Below, piece after piece: positions 10,172 to 17,851 of a stretch of 59,958 bases of DNA. The translations under genes were made by a program, and so were the position numbers. The stretch's first letter is position 1, and every line of letters begins with the position of its first letter. The stretch spans positions 1 through 59,958 of the forward strand of contig JANQLF010000303.1 in NCBI GenBank assembly GCA_028280785.1, read 5' to 3'. The stretch comes from Planctomycetota bacterium. Its GTDB lineage: Bacteria; Planctomycetota; UBA11346. The notes under the pieces were generated by a model that was not told where the DNA came from, did no database searches, and saw only the letters and a list, made by a program, of their open reading frames with translations.

Positions 10172-11044
10172 ATGACATCTGACTTATTTACTCAAGAAGA
10201 ATACGATTTCTTCATCGAAAACGGTTTTGTTATCCTGCGTCAATGTTTTGATGCCGGACCCGGATCTATTATCGAACGCTGGCGCAATGAAAGTTGGCAG
10301 CGCGCTGAACTTGATCCCAACGATCCAGATTCATGGCCAACTCATCCAGTGGTTTTACGTGGCACTGAAGAAATTTCAGTGAAAGAAATTGCCCCACGTG
10401 CCTATGAGGCGATTTGCACACTGATGGGCGGTGAAGATAATTTAAAAGATAAAAACTATTGTTGGTCGAATCACTTTTTAATGAACTACGCCAGCGGCAG
10501 CGACAAGCCGTGGGTGCCCTGTGGTCAGGAACATGCGCATAATTTAAATTGGCATGTTGATGGTTCGTGGTTTAAGCATTTTCTCGATGGCCCAGAACAA
10601 GGAATCCTCGGTATCGTTATGTATAGCGACATGGAATCACAGGCGGGTTGTACCTGCTTTGCACCTGATTCTATTAAGCCGGTTGCGGAATATTTATCGC
10701 AGCATCCTGAAGGACTCATGCCTGATCAGTTTGACTGGGATGATTTAATTGGGCAGTGCAGCGATTTCCGTGAATGCACAGGCAAGGCCGGCGACGTCGT
10801 GCTCATGCATCCATTCATGATGCATCGCGGTTCTCAAAACTTAAAACGCATTCCACGTTTTATGTGCAATATCGTTACCTCATTAGCGAAGCCAATGAAC
10901 TTCAACAAACCCGATGGCGATTACAATGCCATGGAGCAGGTCATTTTAAATGCGCTCGGTGTGGATTCGTTGGATTTTCAAATAACCGGGGAACGGGCGT
11001 TTGTTCGTCGCAACAATCAAGAGCTCATCGTTGATGAGTATTGA
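10172..11044 (+). CDS. Phytanoyl-CoA dioxygenase (PhyH) family protein, copy 2
   Basis: A 290-residue Fe(II)/2-oxoglutarate oxygenase. Iron ligands: WHVDGSW (His128, Asp130) and a distal His in LMHPFMMHRGSQN (His213 or, more likely, His218), with Arg226/229 nearby for 2-oxoglutarate. It is quite different in sequence from the other two PhyH proteins in this window and has a longer insert between the motifs. It is downstream of the sulfatase and GH36-like genes on the same strand. The 3' side holds a nested palindromic repeat. Confidence 0.82.
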   Translation: MTSDLFTQEEYDFFIENGFVILRQCFDAGPGSIIERWRNESWQRAELDPNDPDSWPTHPVVLRGTEEISVKEIAPRAYEAICTLMGGEDNLKDKNYCWSNHFLMNYASGSDKPWVPCGQEHAHNLNWHVDGSWFKHFLDGPEQGILGIVMYSDMESQAGCTCFAPDSIKPVAEYLSQHPEGLMPDQFDWDDLIGQCSDFRECTGKAGDVVLMHPFMMHRGSQNLKRIPRFMCNIVTSLAKPMNFNKPDGDYNAMEQVILNALGVDSLDFQITGERAFVRRNNQELIVDEY

Positions 11045-11045
11045 A

Positions 11046-11225
11046 GAACCACAGGTAAACACCGATTAACAAAAATAATTTTTCTAGTAGTTGTGCCATT
11101 CCCCTGGGAACGACGATGGCCTCATCGTCGGTGAGGTTTACGAGGGTGAGGCCACCCTCGTTCCCGGGAAAAGTGATTTTGCAAATAACAAAACTATTCT
11201 ATTCATCCGTGTCCATCTGTGGTTC
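11046..11225. repeat. Palindromic repeat family A, copy 1 (interrupted by a REP-like pair)
   Basis: The outer arms are GAACCACAGGTAAACACCGA at the left and the complement of GAACCACAGATGGACACGGA at the right. Between them sits a complete REP-like inverted pair (11103-11168). The element fills the space between the convergent PhyH and RlmM-like genes. Two uninterrupted relatives occur at 20591 and 25604. Confidence 0.7.
11103..11168. repeat. REP-like inverted pair, copy 1
   Basis: Two units face each other: CCTGGGAACGACGATGGCC at the left and, on the other strand, CCCGGGAACGAGGGTGGCC at the right. Each unit also folds on itself (CGACGA...TCGTCG and CGAGGGTG...CACCCTCG). The sequence resembles the pair at 12204-12285. 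Confidence 0.7.
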
Positions 11226-11230
11226 TAAAA

Positions 11231-12169
11231 TTAAACCGGAGCCCACGCTGGCATGCTGTTGCCACTAATACTTGGATGCTTGATAAAGCAAACTTCGTGT
11301 TTGTTGTTGAATAAATGAACGAGCCACGAGTTGGGAATAGCTTGTAGCTGCTTAATCGCTTCAAAGTCAGTCTCGCCCTGAAACTTAATCGTGATAATAT
11401 AATTTAGGCAATGACCATGCTCAAGCCATTCCTGAATCATTTCAATTAAGCGCTCTGGATAACAAATTAAATCCGAGCACAGCCAGTCAGCCATTTCATC
11501 TTCTGGTTTTAAAGCAAAGGCATCGCATTGACGATGGTGCACGTTTGCTAATTGATCGATGCCATTTTCGAGCTCGGCACGATCAACTGAATGTACTTCT
11601 GCTCCGGTTTTAGCCAGACACCAAGTCCAAGCGCCAGGTGCGGCGCCGAGTTCTAAAACTTTCTCACCGGTTTGTGGTGCGTGCTGAAGCAGAGTTAAGG
11701 CTTCCCAGATTTTTAAATAGGCACGCGCTGGTGGATTAACCCGGTCCTGTTCAAACGGAATAATACCGCTGGCAAATGGACGGGTACATGCTGCGGCGCA
11801 TAACAAGGTGTTTTCATCAATTAAGCAATAAGCCCCCATCGGCTTTAAGGCCTTTGGTGGCGGATACGCAAATTCCTTATTTTTTACTTTGAGTAACTTG
11901 TCTTGGATGAGTTGACAGCGACGCAGATGATTCAATTCAAAGCATTGCCAGTACGGCCCACGTTCGCGCAGTAATTTAGCGGCGTGGCCAATACTGTCGA
12001 TTGGTAATCGTTCAGCGTTCAACCATTGATTAATTGGCCACGACAAAGGCGGGCAATCATCAGCGACTTCAAATAATAAATCACCAATACGTTCATGGCT
12101 GATGCCATGGATCGCTAATTCAGCGAGTAGCTTGTCTTCAAAGCCAGGTGCAGCGACGAGGATTTGCAT
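11231..12169 (-). CDS. RlmM-like 23S rRNA 2'-O-ribose methyltransferase
   Basis: A 312-residue SAM-dependent methyltransferase of the RlmM/RrmJ type. The glycine-rich SAM loop is LELGAAPGAW (about 173-181). The K-D-K-E catalytic tetrad of 2'-O-ribose methyltransferases can be read as Lys153 (YLKIWEALT), Asp233 (CSDLICYP), Lys262 (TIKFQGETD) and Glu292 (NNKHEVCF). The N-terminal 130 residues match the THUMP-like region of RlmM, although the protein is shorter than the E. coli enzyme (about 366). Expected role: methylation of a ribose in 23S rRNA. Confidence in enzyme class is high; the exact position modified is inferred. Confidence 0.82.
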   Translation of the reverse strand: MQILVAAPGFEDKLLAELAIHGISHERIGDLLFEVADDCPPLSWPINQWLNAERLPIDSIGHAAKLLRERGPYWQCFELNHLRRCQLIQDKLLKVKNKEFAYPPPKALKPMGAYCLIDENTLLCAAACTRPFASGIIPFEQDRVNPPARAYLKIWEALTLLQHAPQTGEKVLELGAAPGAWTWCLAKTGAEVHSVDRAELENGIDQLANVHHRQCDAFALKPEDEMADWLCSDLICYPERLIEMIQEWLEHGHCLNYIITIKFQGETDFEAIKQLQAIPNSWLVHLFNNKHEVCFIKHPSISGNSMPAWAPV

Positions 12170-12203
12170 GCATTAAGCATTCGTTCAGCTTTGCAGCATC
12201 AAG

Positions 12204-12285
12204 CCTGGGAGCGCGACCGTCTCGGTCGCAGTTCAACTTATGCTAACAGAGCACAATGGCGACCGGGGACGATCGCGCTCCCAGG
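12204..12285. repeat. REP-like inverted pair, copy 2
   Basis: The left arm CCTGGGAGCGCGACCGTC pairs with the right arm, whose complement begins CCTGGGAGCGCGATCGTC. Each arm also contains its own small hairpin (GCGACCG...CGGTCGC). The right arm ends immediately next to the stop codon of the sulfatase gene at 12286. Confidence 0.75.
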
Positions 12286-13713
12286 TTATATGATTTGTCC
12301 AACAGCAGCAGCAGCATCTATTTCATTAATCAATGGGCCTTCACCATGTGGACACGCGCGCCCTGTAATCAGACAATGCTTTTCAAGGGCCTTACGGGTG
12401 CTTAATTGCCAATTGTTATTCACCGTATCGCGAATGATGAAATCATTATTATCAAGCAGGAAGTTCCACAGGACTGCATTCATCTCTTCACAGGTTTCTC
12501 GGTAGTCATCTGCGTAAGCGAGGTTAGTCAGTTCATCAGGATCATTTTCTAAATCATATAATTCAACAGCCGGGCAATCGAAACTTGGTCTGATGTCGGC
12601 AGGCCACTTTTGTCGTTCAAAGTCATAGCCTTTATGTTGACTGGCGCAGTTACCTTTGCGATTGGCCCATGCCGGTGGGCGGAAATTACGAATAAATTTC
12701 CATTTATTATTTCGTGCACTGCGTAGGTTTTCGACCATGTGACTATACACATAATCATGTAATTCATCTTGTTTGTTTTCAGTGATATGTGCTGCGAAAC
12801 TATAACCATCGAGATCATCAATTGGATCGAGACCCAATAATTCCCAAACAGTTGGCAAGACATCTACATGCGTGGTTAATTGTGAAACCACGGTGCCAGC
12901 CTGAATTTTTTCTGGCCAACGCATAATCCATCCAGTTGTTGTTCCAGGATCATAACACGTGGCTTTAGCTCGCGACAAACCCACGCCATGGTCAACGTTC
13001 ATAATGATTAAGGTGTTGTCAGCCATACCGGTTTCATCTAAGGCTTCGAGTACTGCACCAACCATGCGATCACCGCGTTGTAATAAGCCTTGCAGGGTTG
13101 CGATGGTTTCTTTATCAGCATCGCTTCCACTTAAAAAACCGGGCATGTGCAAGCCCTTGCTGGTATCTTGCACCGGCGGATAGGGTTCATCATCACGAGC
13201 AGGAGCGCCAGAATAAAATCGATTTAAATGTGCATCGATGCTACCAACTTGAGCGAAAAAAGGCTCGTCATCATTTTTGCGATCGAGTATCCATTGTTTT
13301 AAATAATGTTTAACGATATCTGAATTAGGCCACGGATCAGTCGCAAACTGCTCATCGACCTGCATAATTTCAGCAACGTGTTCGTGTGCACACTCATGTT
13401 GAATGCCAAATAATGCACTGCGATAACCCATCTGCTTAAAGCGCGCAGCCATGTGTGGTAAGTGCGGATGAATACGATTTTGCATCGTGGTATTACATAA
13501 CCCCATGACGCCATTATTTTGGCAAAATTTTCCAGTGGCTATGGCTGCTCGTGACGGTGAACATATAGCGCAAGCACTGCGATTATTAGCAAAGCGCACA
13601 CCTTCGGCGGCAAGGCGGTCAACATTTGGCGTGTTGACGTGCTCATTGCCATAACAGCCAAACCAATTGCCGGCGTCATGCCAATTATATAAAATGACGT
13701 TTGGTCGGCTCAT
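12286..13713 (-). CDS. Type I (formylglycine) sulfatase, N-sulfoglucosamine sulfohydrolase-like
   Basis: A 475-residue sulfatase with the CxPxR motif CSPSR (Cys51 to be converted to formylglycine). The N-terminal line NVILYNWHDAGNWFGCYG and the later NVDHGVGLSRAK supply the metal ligands. This form is typical of the heparan N-sulfatase-like branch common in marine PVC bacteria; the substrate is inferred only. No signal peptide. The start lies two bases after the stop of the IclR gene, so the two are almost certainly co-transcribed. Confidence 0.88.
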   Translation of the reverse strand: MSRPNVILYNWHDAGNWFGCYGNEHVNTPNVDRLAAEGVRFANNRSACAICSPSRAAIATGKFCQNNGVMGLCNTTMQNRIHPHLPHMAARFKQMGYRSALFGIQHECAHEHVAEIMQVDEQFATDPWPNSDIVKHYLKQWILDRKNDDEPFFAQVGSIDAHLNRFYSGAPARDDEPYPPVQDTSKGLHMPGFLSGSDADKETIATLQGLLQRGDRMVGAVLEALDETGMADNTLIIMNVDHGVGLSRAKATCYDPGTTTGWIMRWPEKIQAGTVVSQLTTHVDVLPTVWELLGLDPIDDLDGYSFAAHITENKQDELHDYVYSHMVENLRSARNNKWKFIRNFRPPAWANRKGNCASQHKGYDFERQKWPADIRPSFDCPAVELYDLENDPDELTNLAYADDYRETCEEMNAVLWNFLLDNNDFIIRDTVNNNWQLSTRKALEKHCLITGRACPHGEGPLINEIDAAAAVGQII

Positions 13714-13715
13714 GT

Positions 13716-14477
13716 TTAATCCCTATATAAATCTTGCTCAAGTTTTTGTGCACTACGCCTCACTTGATCACACCAGTCTTGAATTTGTTCATCGCTAAGT
13801 CCGTTGTCACTGCGACCGAAAACGGTAATGCCGATGCTGTAGGCATCTTTGTTAATAAAAACCGGAGCGACAATGCGCGTACAACCAAGTGGATGTGATT
13901 GGTGTCGTTCACCTCGGGCGAGAACACCACTATTTTGTAATTCATTTAATTCATTGAGCACTCGTTCGCGTGCTTCGCCGCTACGTTGTAGATGTTCATT
14001 TATGATTTTTTCTTTTTCTTCACTGCTCAGGGCATTGAGCAGCGGCCACGCATAGGCCTGGGCTAAAAAGCGCTGTTCGGTTCCAGTTTTACTAAAATGC
14101 AAACCCTCATCGCATTCATGCTTGGCGATATGCTTACTATAATAGATGCCATCGCGATGAACCGATTTGCAACAGAGTGAAGATTGTCCACTTAATTCAG
14201 CAAGCTGATCGAGTGCAGCCTGAATTTCTTGGAGCTGGCTACGCCCTAAGCAGTTCTCTGCTAGAGACAGCATCCCAGGTCCACATTTATAGGCACTTTC
14301 GTCGTGAATGACGAGTCCTTCGGCTTGTAGGGCTTTGAGCAGGCGAGACAGCGTTGCAGCAACGGGGTTGCCTATTTGTTGCTGTAACGAGCTAAAGCTC
14401 AGTCCATCTCTGAATTGACTGAGTGCGCGCAAGATAGCATGGGCGCGTTCGATGCTGGTATTTTTTGCGTATTCCAT
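13716..14477 (-). CDS. IclR-family transcriptional regulator
   Basis: A 253-residue protein with an N-terminal winged helix (about 1-75; SIERAHAILRALSQF, LSRLLKALQAEGLV) and a C-terminal IclR effector domain (GTEQRFLAQAYAWPLL, GCTRIVAPVFINKDAYSIGITVFG). IclR proteins sense small metabolites such as sugar acids. It is directly upstream of the sulfatase in one operon and divergent from an aldo-keto reductase, so it probably controls both. Confidence 0.85.
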   Translation of the reverse strand: MEYAKNTSIERAHAILRALSQFRDGLSFSSLQQQIGNPVAATLSRLLKALQAEGLVIHDESAYKCGPGMLSLAENCLGRSQLQEIQAALDQLAELSGQSSLCCKSVHRDGIYYSKHIAKHECDEGLHFSKTGTEQRFLAQAYAWPLLNALSSEEKEKIINEHLQRSGEARERVLNELNELQNSGVLARGERHQSHPLGCTRIVAPVFINKDAYSIGITVFGRSDNGLSDEQIQDWCDQVRRSAQKLEQDLYRD

Positions 14478-14506
14478 GATATCATATATAATACCTTTAG
14501 TATCAT
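14476..14506. promoter_or_regulatory. Candidate operator in the IclR/aldo-keto reductase divergent region
   Basis: A perfect palindrome ATGATATCAT overlaps the start codon of the IclR gene, and ATGATA is repeated in inverted form as AGTATCAT 13 bases on. The stretch is AT-rich and suits autoregulation by IclR. Binding is not shown. Confidence 0.35.
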
Positions 14507-14656
14507 TAACAATACTTAATTATAAACATAGATATAAAAGAGCCTTAAAAGAATCTCTTAAGAGTGCTGCGGTGAATTTTCCAAAAAGAGAGGGCGATAG
14601 TAATGGTTTTTGGGCTCTCGTAGCCCTAGAACTCTGAGCTCATTAAAGGAGTGAGC

Positions 14657-15592
14657 ATGGAATATCGGCAATTTGTGAATGATCAGGTCAGCGCTATTGG
14701 TTTGGGCACCTGGGCCATGGGATCGAGCCCCTACGGAGCCTCACCCAAGGAGCAGTCGATCGATTGTATTCGTGCAGCCTTAGATGCAGGCATAACGGTA
14801 TTTGATAGTTCACCAGCTTACGGCGATTCAGAATCGATTTTAGGCGAAGGCCTTGGTGCGCAGCGCCACGATGTTTTTATTTCAACAAAATTTGGTCGCA
14901 GTCCTGATTTGCCAGGTCCTGATTTTTCCGCTAGCTGTGCTAAACATTTGGTTGAGCAAAGTTTGAAGCGTTTGCAAGTTGATAAAATTGATGTGCTGTT
15001 TGTACATTCGCCTTTTTCTGCTGCAGAAATAAATGAGGACATGTGGGAAGGTTTATTGCAGTTAAAGCAAGAGGGGAAAATTAAATATATTGGTCATTCC
15101 ATTTCTAAATTCGAAGACACTGAGGGCCTTGCTCGTCAATGGGCTGCGGATGGTATGCTCGATGCCGTACAAACAGTGGTTAATGCTTTAAACCATGAAT
15201 CGCTTTCTTTGATAAAAGATATGCAGGGTCAAGGCGTCGCAGTGATTGCCCGTGAATGCCTCGCTAATGGATTTTTAACTGGTGCAGTGACACGAGAACA
15301 TGGCTTTGGTGAAGGTAGTCGCTTAAATAATATATTTCCAGAAGACACACGTTTAGCACGTTTAGATCAAATAGAAAAAATACAATTTTTAATTGATGGC
15401 AACATTACTAATCTTGCCCAAGCTGCGATGCGTTGGGCCATGGATCAAGCTGGTGTAACGCTGGCTTTATCGGGCGCAAAACAAAAAGAACATTTGCAGG
15501 AAGCCATTGATGCGGTCGCAGCTGGTCCTTATGCACAAGCAGTTCTTGATGAAGTGCTTCAAGCTCACACGGAAAACTTTGCGGCTATATAG
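14657..15592 (+). CDS. Aldo/keto reductase
   Basis: A 311-residue NAD(P)H-dependent oxidoreductase with the AKR fold. ATG 14657 is preferred to GTG 14651 because AGGAG is then five bases away. The catalytic tetrad is visible: Asp50 and Tyr55 (FDSSPAYG), Lys78 (ISTKFG) and His117 (LFVHSPF). The general form is that of YajO/sugar-dehydrogenase-like members. It is divergent from the IclR-sulfatase operon, so it may process the released sugar. Confidence 0.85.
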   Translation: MEYRQFVNDQVSAIGLGTWAMGSSPYGASPKEQSIDCIRAALDAGITVFDSSPAYGDSESILGEGLGAQRHDVFISTKFGRSPDLPGPDFSASCAKHLVEQSLKRLQVDKIDVLFVHSPFSAAEINEDMWEGLLQLKQEGKIKYIGHSISKFEDTEGLARQWAADGMLDAVQTVVNALNHESLSLIKDMQGQGVAVIARECLANGFLTGAVTREHGFGEGSRLNNIFPEDTRLARLDQIEKIQFLIDGNITNLAQAAMRWAMDQAGVTLALSGAKQKEHLQEAIDAVAAGPYAQAVLDEVLQAHTENFAAI

Positions 15593-15613
15593 TTATCTAG
15601 CTCGATGGTATAA

Positions 15614-15667
15614 GTCTTAGCTTTTGTCTTGGTCTTAGTTGGTGAATACCAAGACTAATACTAAGAC
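15614..15667. repeat. Nested inverted repeat
   Basis: The outer arms GTCTTAG/CTAAGAC enclose the inner arms GTCTTGGT/ACCAAGAC. Both arm pairs are perfect. It lies just past the aldo-keto reductase stop and may act as a terminator or as a palindromic repeat; no clear T-run follows. Confidence 0.5.
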
Positions 15668-15699
15668 GAAGACCTATACAAGTTCGCCATAAACTAAAA

Positions 15700-15730
15700 A
15701 ACCCGAGGTCAAACAATTCGACCTCGGGTT
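15700..15730. terminator. Bidirectional terminator
   Basis: A perfect 11-base stem AACCCGAGGTC / GACCTCGGGTT with a nine-base loop. On the minus strand it is followed by a T-run (AAAAA on the plus strand), so it mainly terminates the GntR/LacI-type regulator gene, which ends 21 bases away. Confidence 0.85.
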
Positions 15731-15751
15731 ACCAATAAACTCTTTAATAAG

Positions 15752-16846
15752 CTATGCGTTAGCGCTTATGCGTGTGGTCAAGGTGCGTACTGAGTTGCCT
15801 TGGACAATGCGCGATGGAACTAAGGTTAAACTAGGCATGTAGCGTTCAGTTGCTGCATACGACATAATGGTTTGACCGGCTAATAAACCGATTTTATTCC
15901 ATGGTTCAATAATGGTGCAGTAACGGTCAAAATTTACAAAGCCTTCTTCTTTGCAGAAACCAAATCCAGCCATCGACATTTCGTCAGGCACACTGATGCC
16001 CAATTTTTCAAGAACGCGAGTTAAGCGCACGACATAATTCGGTCCGGATAAATAAAGACAGGTTGGTCGATTGCCTTTTGCTTCACAACCATCTAACCAA
16101 CGGGCAAAATCATCGTAGAGCGAATCAAAGCCTTCATTTAATAAAACAGTTTCAGGCTCGAGGTCATACATTTTCATCGCGGTTTGATAACCAATAACCC
16201 GTGCAGCAAAGCTTGGGTTTTTAGTGTGGCCATTTTTACTACCAATGAATGCAATTTTGCGATGGCCGCGTTCCATGATGTGACGAACTAAAGCACGCGA
16301 CATATGTGCGAAGTCTGCACAAATGGTATCATAGTCTTCATGCAGGTTACATCCTAAACAAATAATATGGCCACCATTATTTTTTACAAAATCAGCGAAT
16401 GCTTGTGGAACACCGCGTTCGCTAAATACAATGATGATGTGATGCACTTTAGGATCATAAACAGAAAGTGGTGGATGTTCACCCCATTCAGCTATTGGTC
16501 GATTCGGTGCATCGACACCAGTAAATTCAACAGTATCGCCTAAACTTTTGCGAATACCTTGTTCAATTAAATTACTGATATGTGGATTGCGGTGTCGAAT
16601 AAATAAAGCATTCACTTCACTTTGCTTTTGGTTTATTTGCCAACCGTGTCCTCCGTGGTGCGAAACAAAACCTTGGTTTTGTAAATCTTGCAAGGCAAGT
16701 CGCATGGTTGATCGGCTAACGCCGAATTGTTGGGCTAAGATTCGCTCGCTAGGCAAAAAGCTGCCATGGTCCCAGCGGTCTGGTTGCATGACGGCACGTT
16801 TGATAGCTCGTTTGGCGCGGTTTCGTTGTTCAGCTGAGCGTGGCAT
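15752..16846 (-). CDS. GntR-type HTH / LacI-type sensor transcriptional regulator
   Basis: A 364-residue repressor. Residues about 10-75 form a GntR winged helix (FLPSERILAQQFGVSRSTMRLALQDLQNQGF), and residues 80-350 a periplasmic-binding-protein-like sugar sensor of LacI type (MERGHRKIAFIGS, GISVPDEMSMAGFGF). GGAGAT stands seven bases before the ATG. This domain pair is common in Lentisphaerota and Verrucomicrobiota sugar regulators. It is divergent from an Mpv17-like gene, with a perfect palindrome between them. Confidence 0.88.
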   Translation of the reverse strand: MPRSAEQRNRAKRAIKRAVMQPDRWDHGSFLPSERILAQQFGVSRSTMRLALQDLQNQGFVSHHGGHGWQINQKQSEVNALFIRHRNPHISNLIEQGIRKSLGDTVEFTGVDAPNRPIAEWGEHPPLSVYDPKVHHIIIVFSERGVPQAFADFVKNNGGHIICLGCNLHEDYDTICADFAHMSRALVRHIMERGHRKIAFIGSKNGHTKNPSFAARVIGYQTAMKMYDLEPETVLLNEGFDSLYDDFARWLDGCEAKGNRPTCLYLSGPNYVVRLTRVLEKLGISVPDEMSMAGFGFCKEEGFVNFDRYCTIIEPWNKIGLLAGQTIMSYAATERYMPSLTLVPSRIVQGNSVRTLTTRISANA

Positions 16847-16951
16847 AAGGTTTATCTCCGGTCTAACGCCGCAGTATACGGTTTCCCGAAAGCTGGCTCA
16901 TTACTAGATCCGGCTAATTTTCTAGGCTATTAGTCTGACAGAGTTTATGGA

Positions 16952-16966
16952 TGAACCATTGGTTCA
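16952..16966. promoter_or_regulatory. Candidate operator palindrome
   Basis: TGAACCATTGGTTCA is a perfect 15-base palindrome in the 253-base divergent region between the GntR/LacI-type regulator and the Mpv17-like gene. Its size and symmetry suit a dimeric repressor. No other feature was seen in this gap. Confidence 0.45.
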
Positions 16967-17099
16967 CAAGTAAAAGACCAAATATGAGCAATCAGTCCAT
17001 AACAGGTCGGATCTCAGGTCTAAGATATTGTGATTTGGTGCCTTAGATCACCATGCCGTCGTTCTGCTGCCTGGATCAGTGGTTTTTTTACGATTGGAA

Positions 17100-17792
17100 A
17101 TGATGGATTCGACCCTTCGACAAGCGGTTTCCAAAGGACTGCGCGCAGCGCGAGCAAACATCATACCGGGTTTGATCATTTGGTTTTTAGCCGGCATGGT
17201 TATTACCCTGTGGTTCACCAGTGAAACATTTCAATATTATTTAAATCAATTAACCACCTTTAAAAATTCGTATAATTATACCTTTGCTTTTATTTCGACG
17301 GCTATTGCTGGTGGTGTAATACCAGGAATTGTTCAAGGAATATTTAAATTACATCCGCAAGCATGGCGCCAATTAAAATGGATAGCTTTGTATTGGGGCA
17401 TAAAAGGCGTGGAATTGAACGCTTTTTATGCATTACAGGCCTACATGTTTGGCGATGATTATGAGACGTCGACGTTGGTTTATAAAACAATGCTTGATCA
17501 ATTAATTTATATTCCGCTGTGGGGTGTGCCTGGGATGTTAGTTATTTATACGATTATTGAGTGCGGCATGACTGGATTACGCAATGATTTAAAAGATAGT
17601 TGGATTAAAAAGCATTTATTACCAATTCTTTTAGCTAACTGGGGTGTTTGGATGCCAACGGTGGCTTTGATTTATGTGTTACCAATGCCGCTGCAATTAC
17701 CCTTGCAAAATTTAATCTTATGTTTTTGGTGCCTCATTATGAGCTTTATGACGGCGCAAACGACGCGTGAGCAAAGCACCGACTTGTCATAA
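17100..17792 (+). CDS. Mpv17/PMP22-like membrane protein
   Basis: A 230-residue integral membrane protein with about four to five hydrophobic segments. The C-terminal stretch from ANWGVWMP through VLPMPLQLPLQNLI and FWCLIMSFM resembles the Mpv17/PMP22 signature (W-x-x-W/P...P...R...FW..yLS), though this match was made by eye. ATG 17100 (or 17103) is chosen over an upstream frame start because a GGAAA lies just before it. The function of bacterial members is not established. The regulator at 15752 is divergent from it. Confidence 0.5.
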   Translation: MMDSTLRQAVSKGLRAARANIIPGLIIWFLAGMVITLWFTSETFQYYLNQLTTFKNSYNYTFAFISTAIAGGVIPGIVQGIFKLHPQAWRQLKWIALYWGIKGVELNAFYALQAYMFGDDYETSTLVYKTMLDQLIYIPLWGVPGMLVIYTIIECGMTGLRNDLKDSWIKKHLLPILLANWGVWMPTVALIYVLPMPLQLPLQNLILCFWCLIMSFMTAQTTREQSTDLS

Positions 17793-17805
17793 GATAGACC
17801 TAATT

Positions 17806-17829
17806 TGCCTAAATCATCTGGATTAGGCA
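17806..17829. promoter_or_regulatory. Inverted repeat upstream of an AraC gene
   Basis: TGCCTAA and TTAGGCA face each other across ten bases between the Mpv17-like stop and the AraC start. It could be a weak terminator or an operator for the AraC gene. Confidence 0.35.
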
Positions 17830-17851
17830 CAAAACTTATCATAATTTGTCT

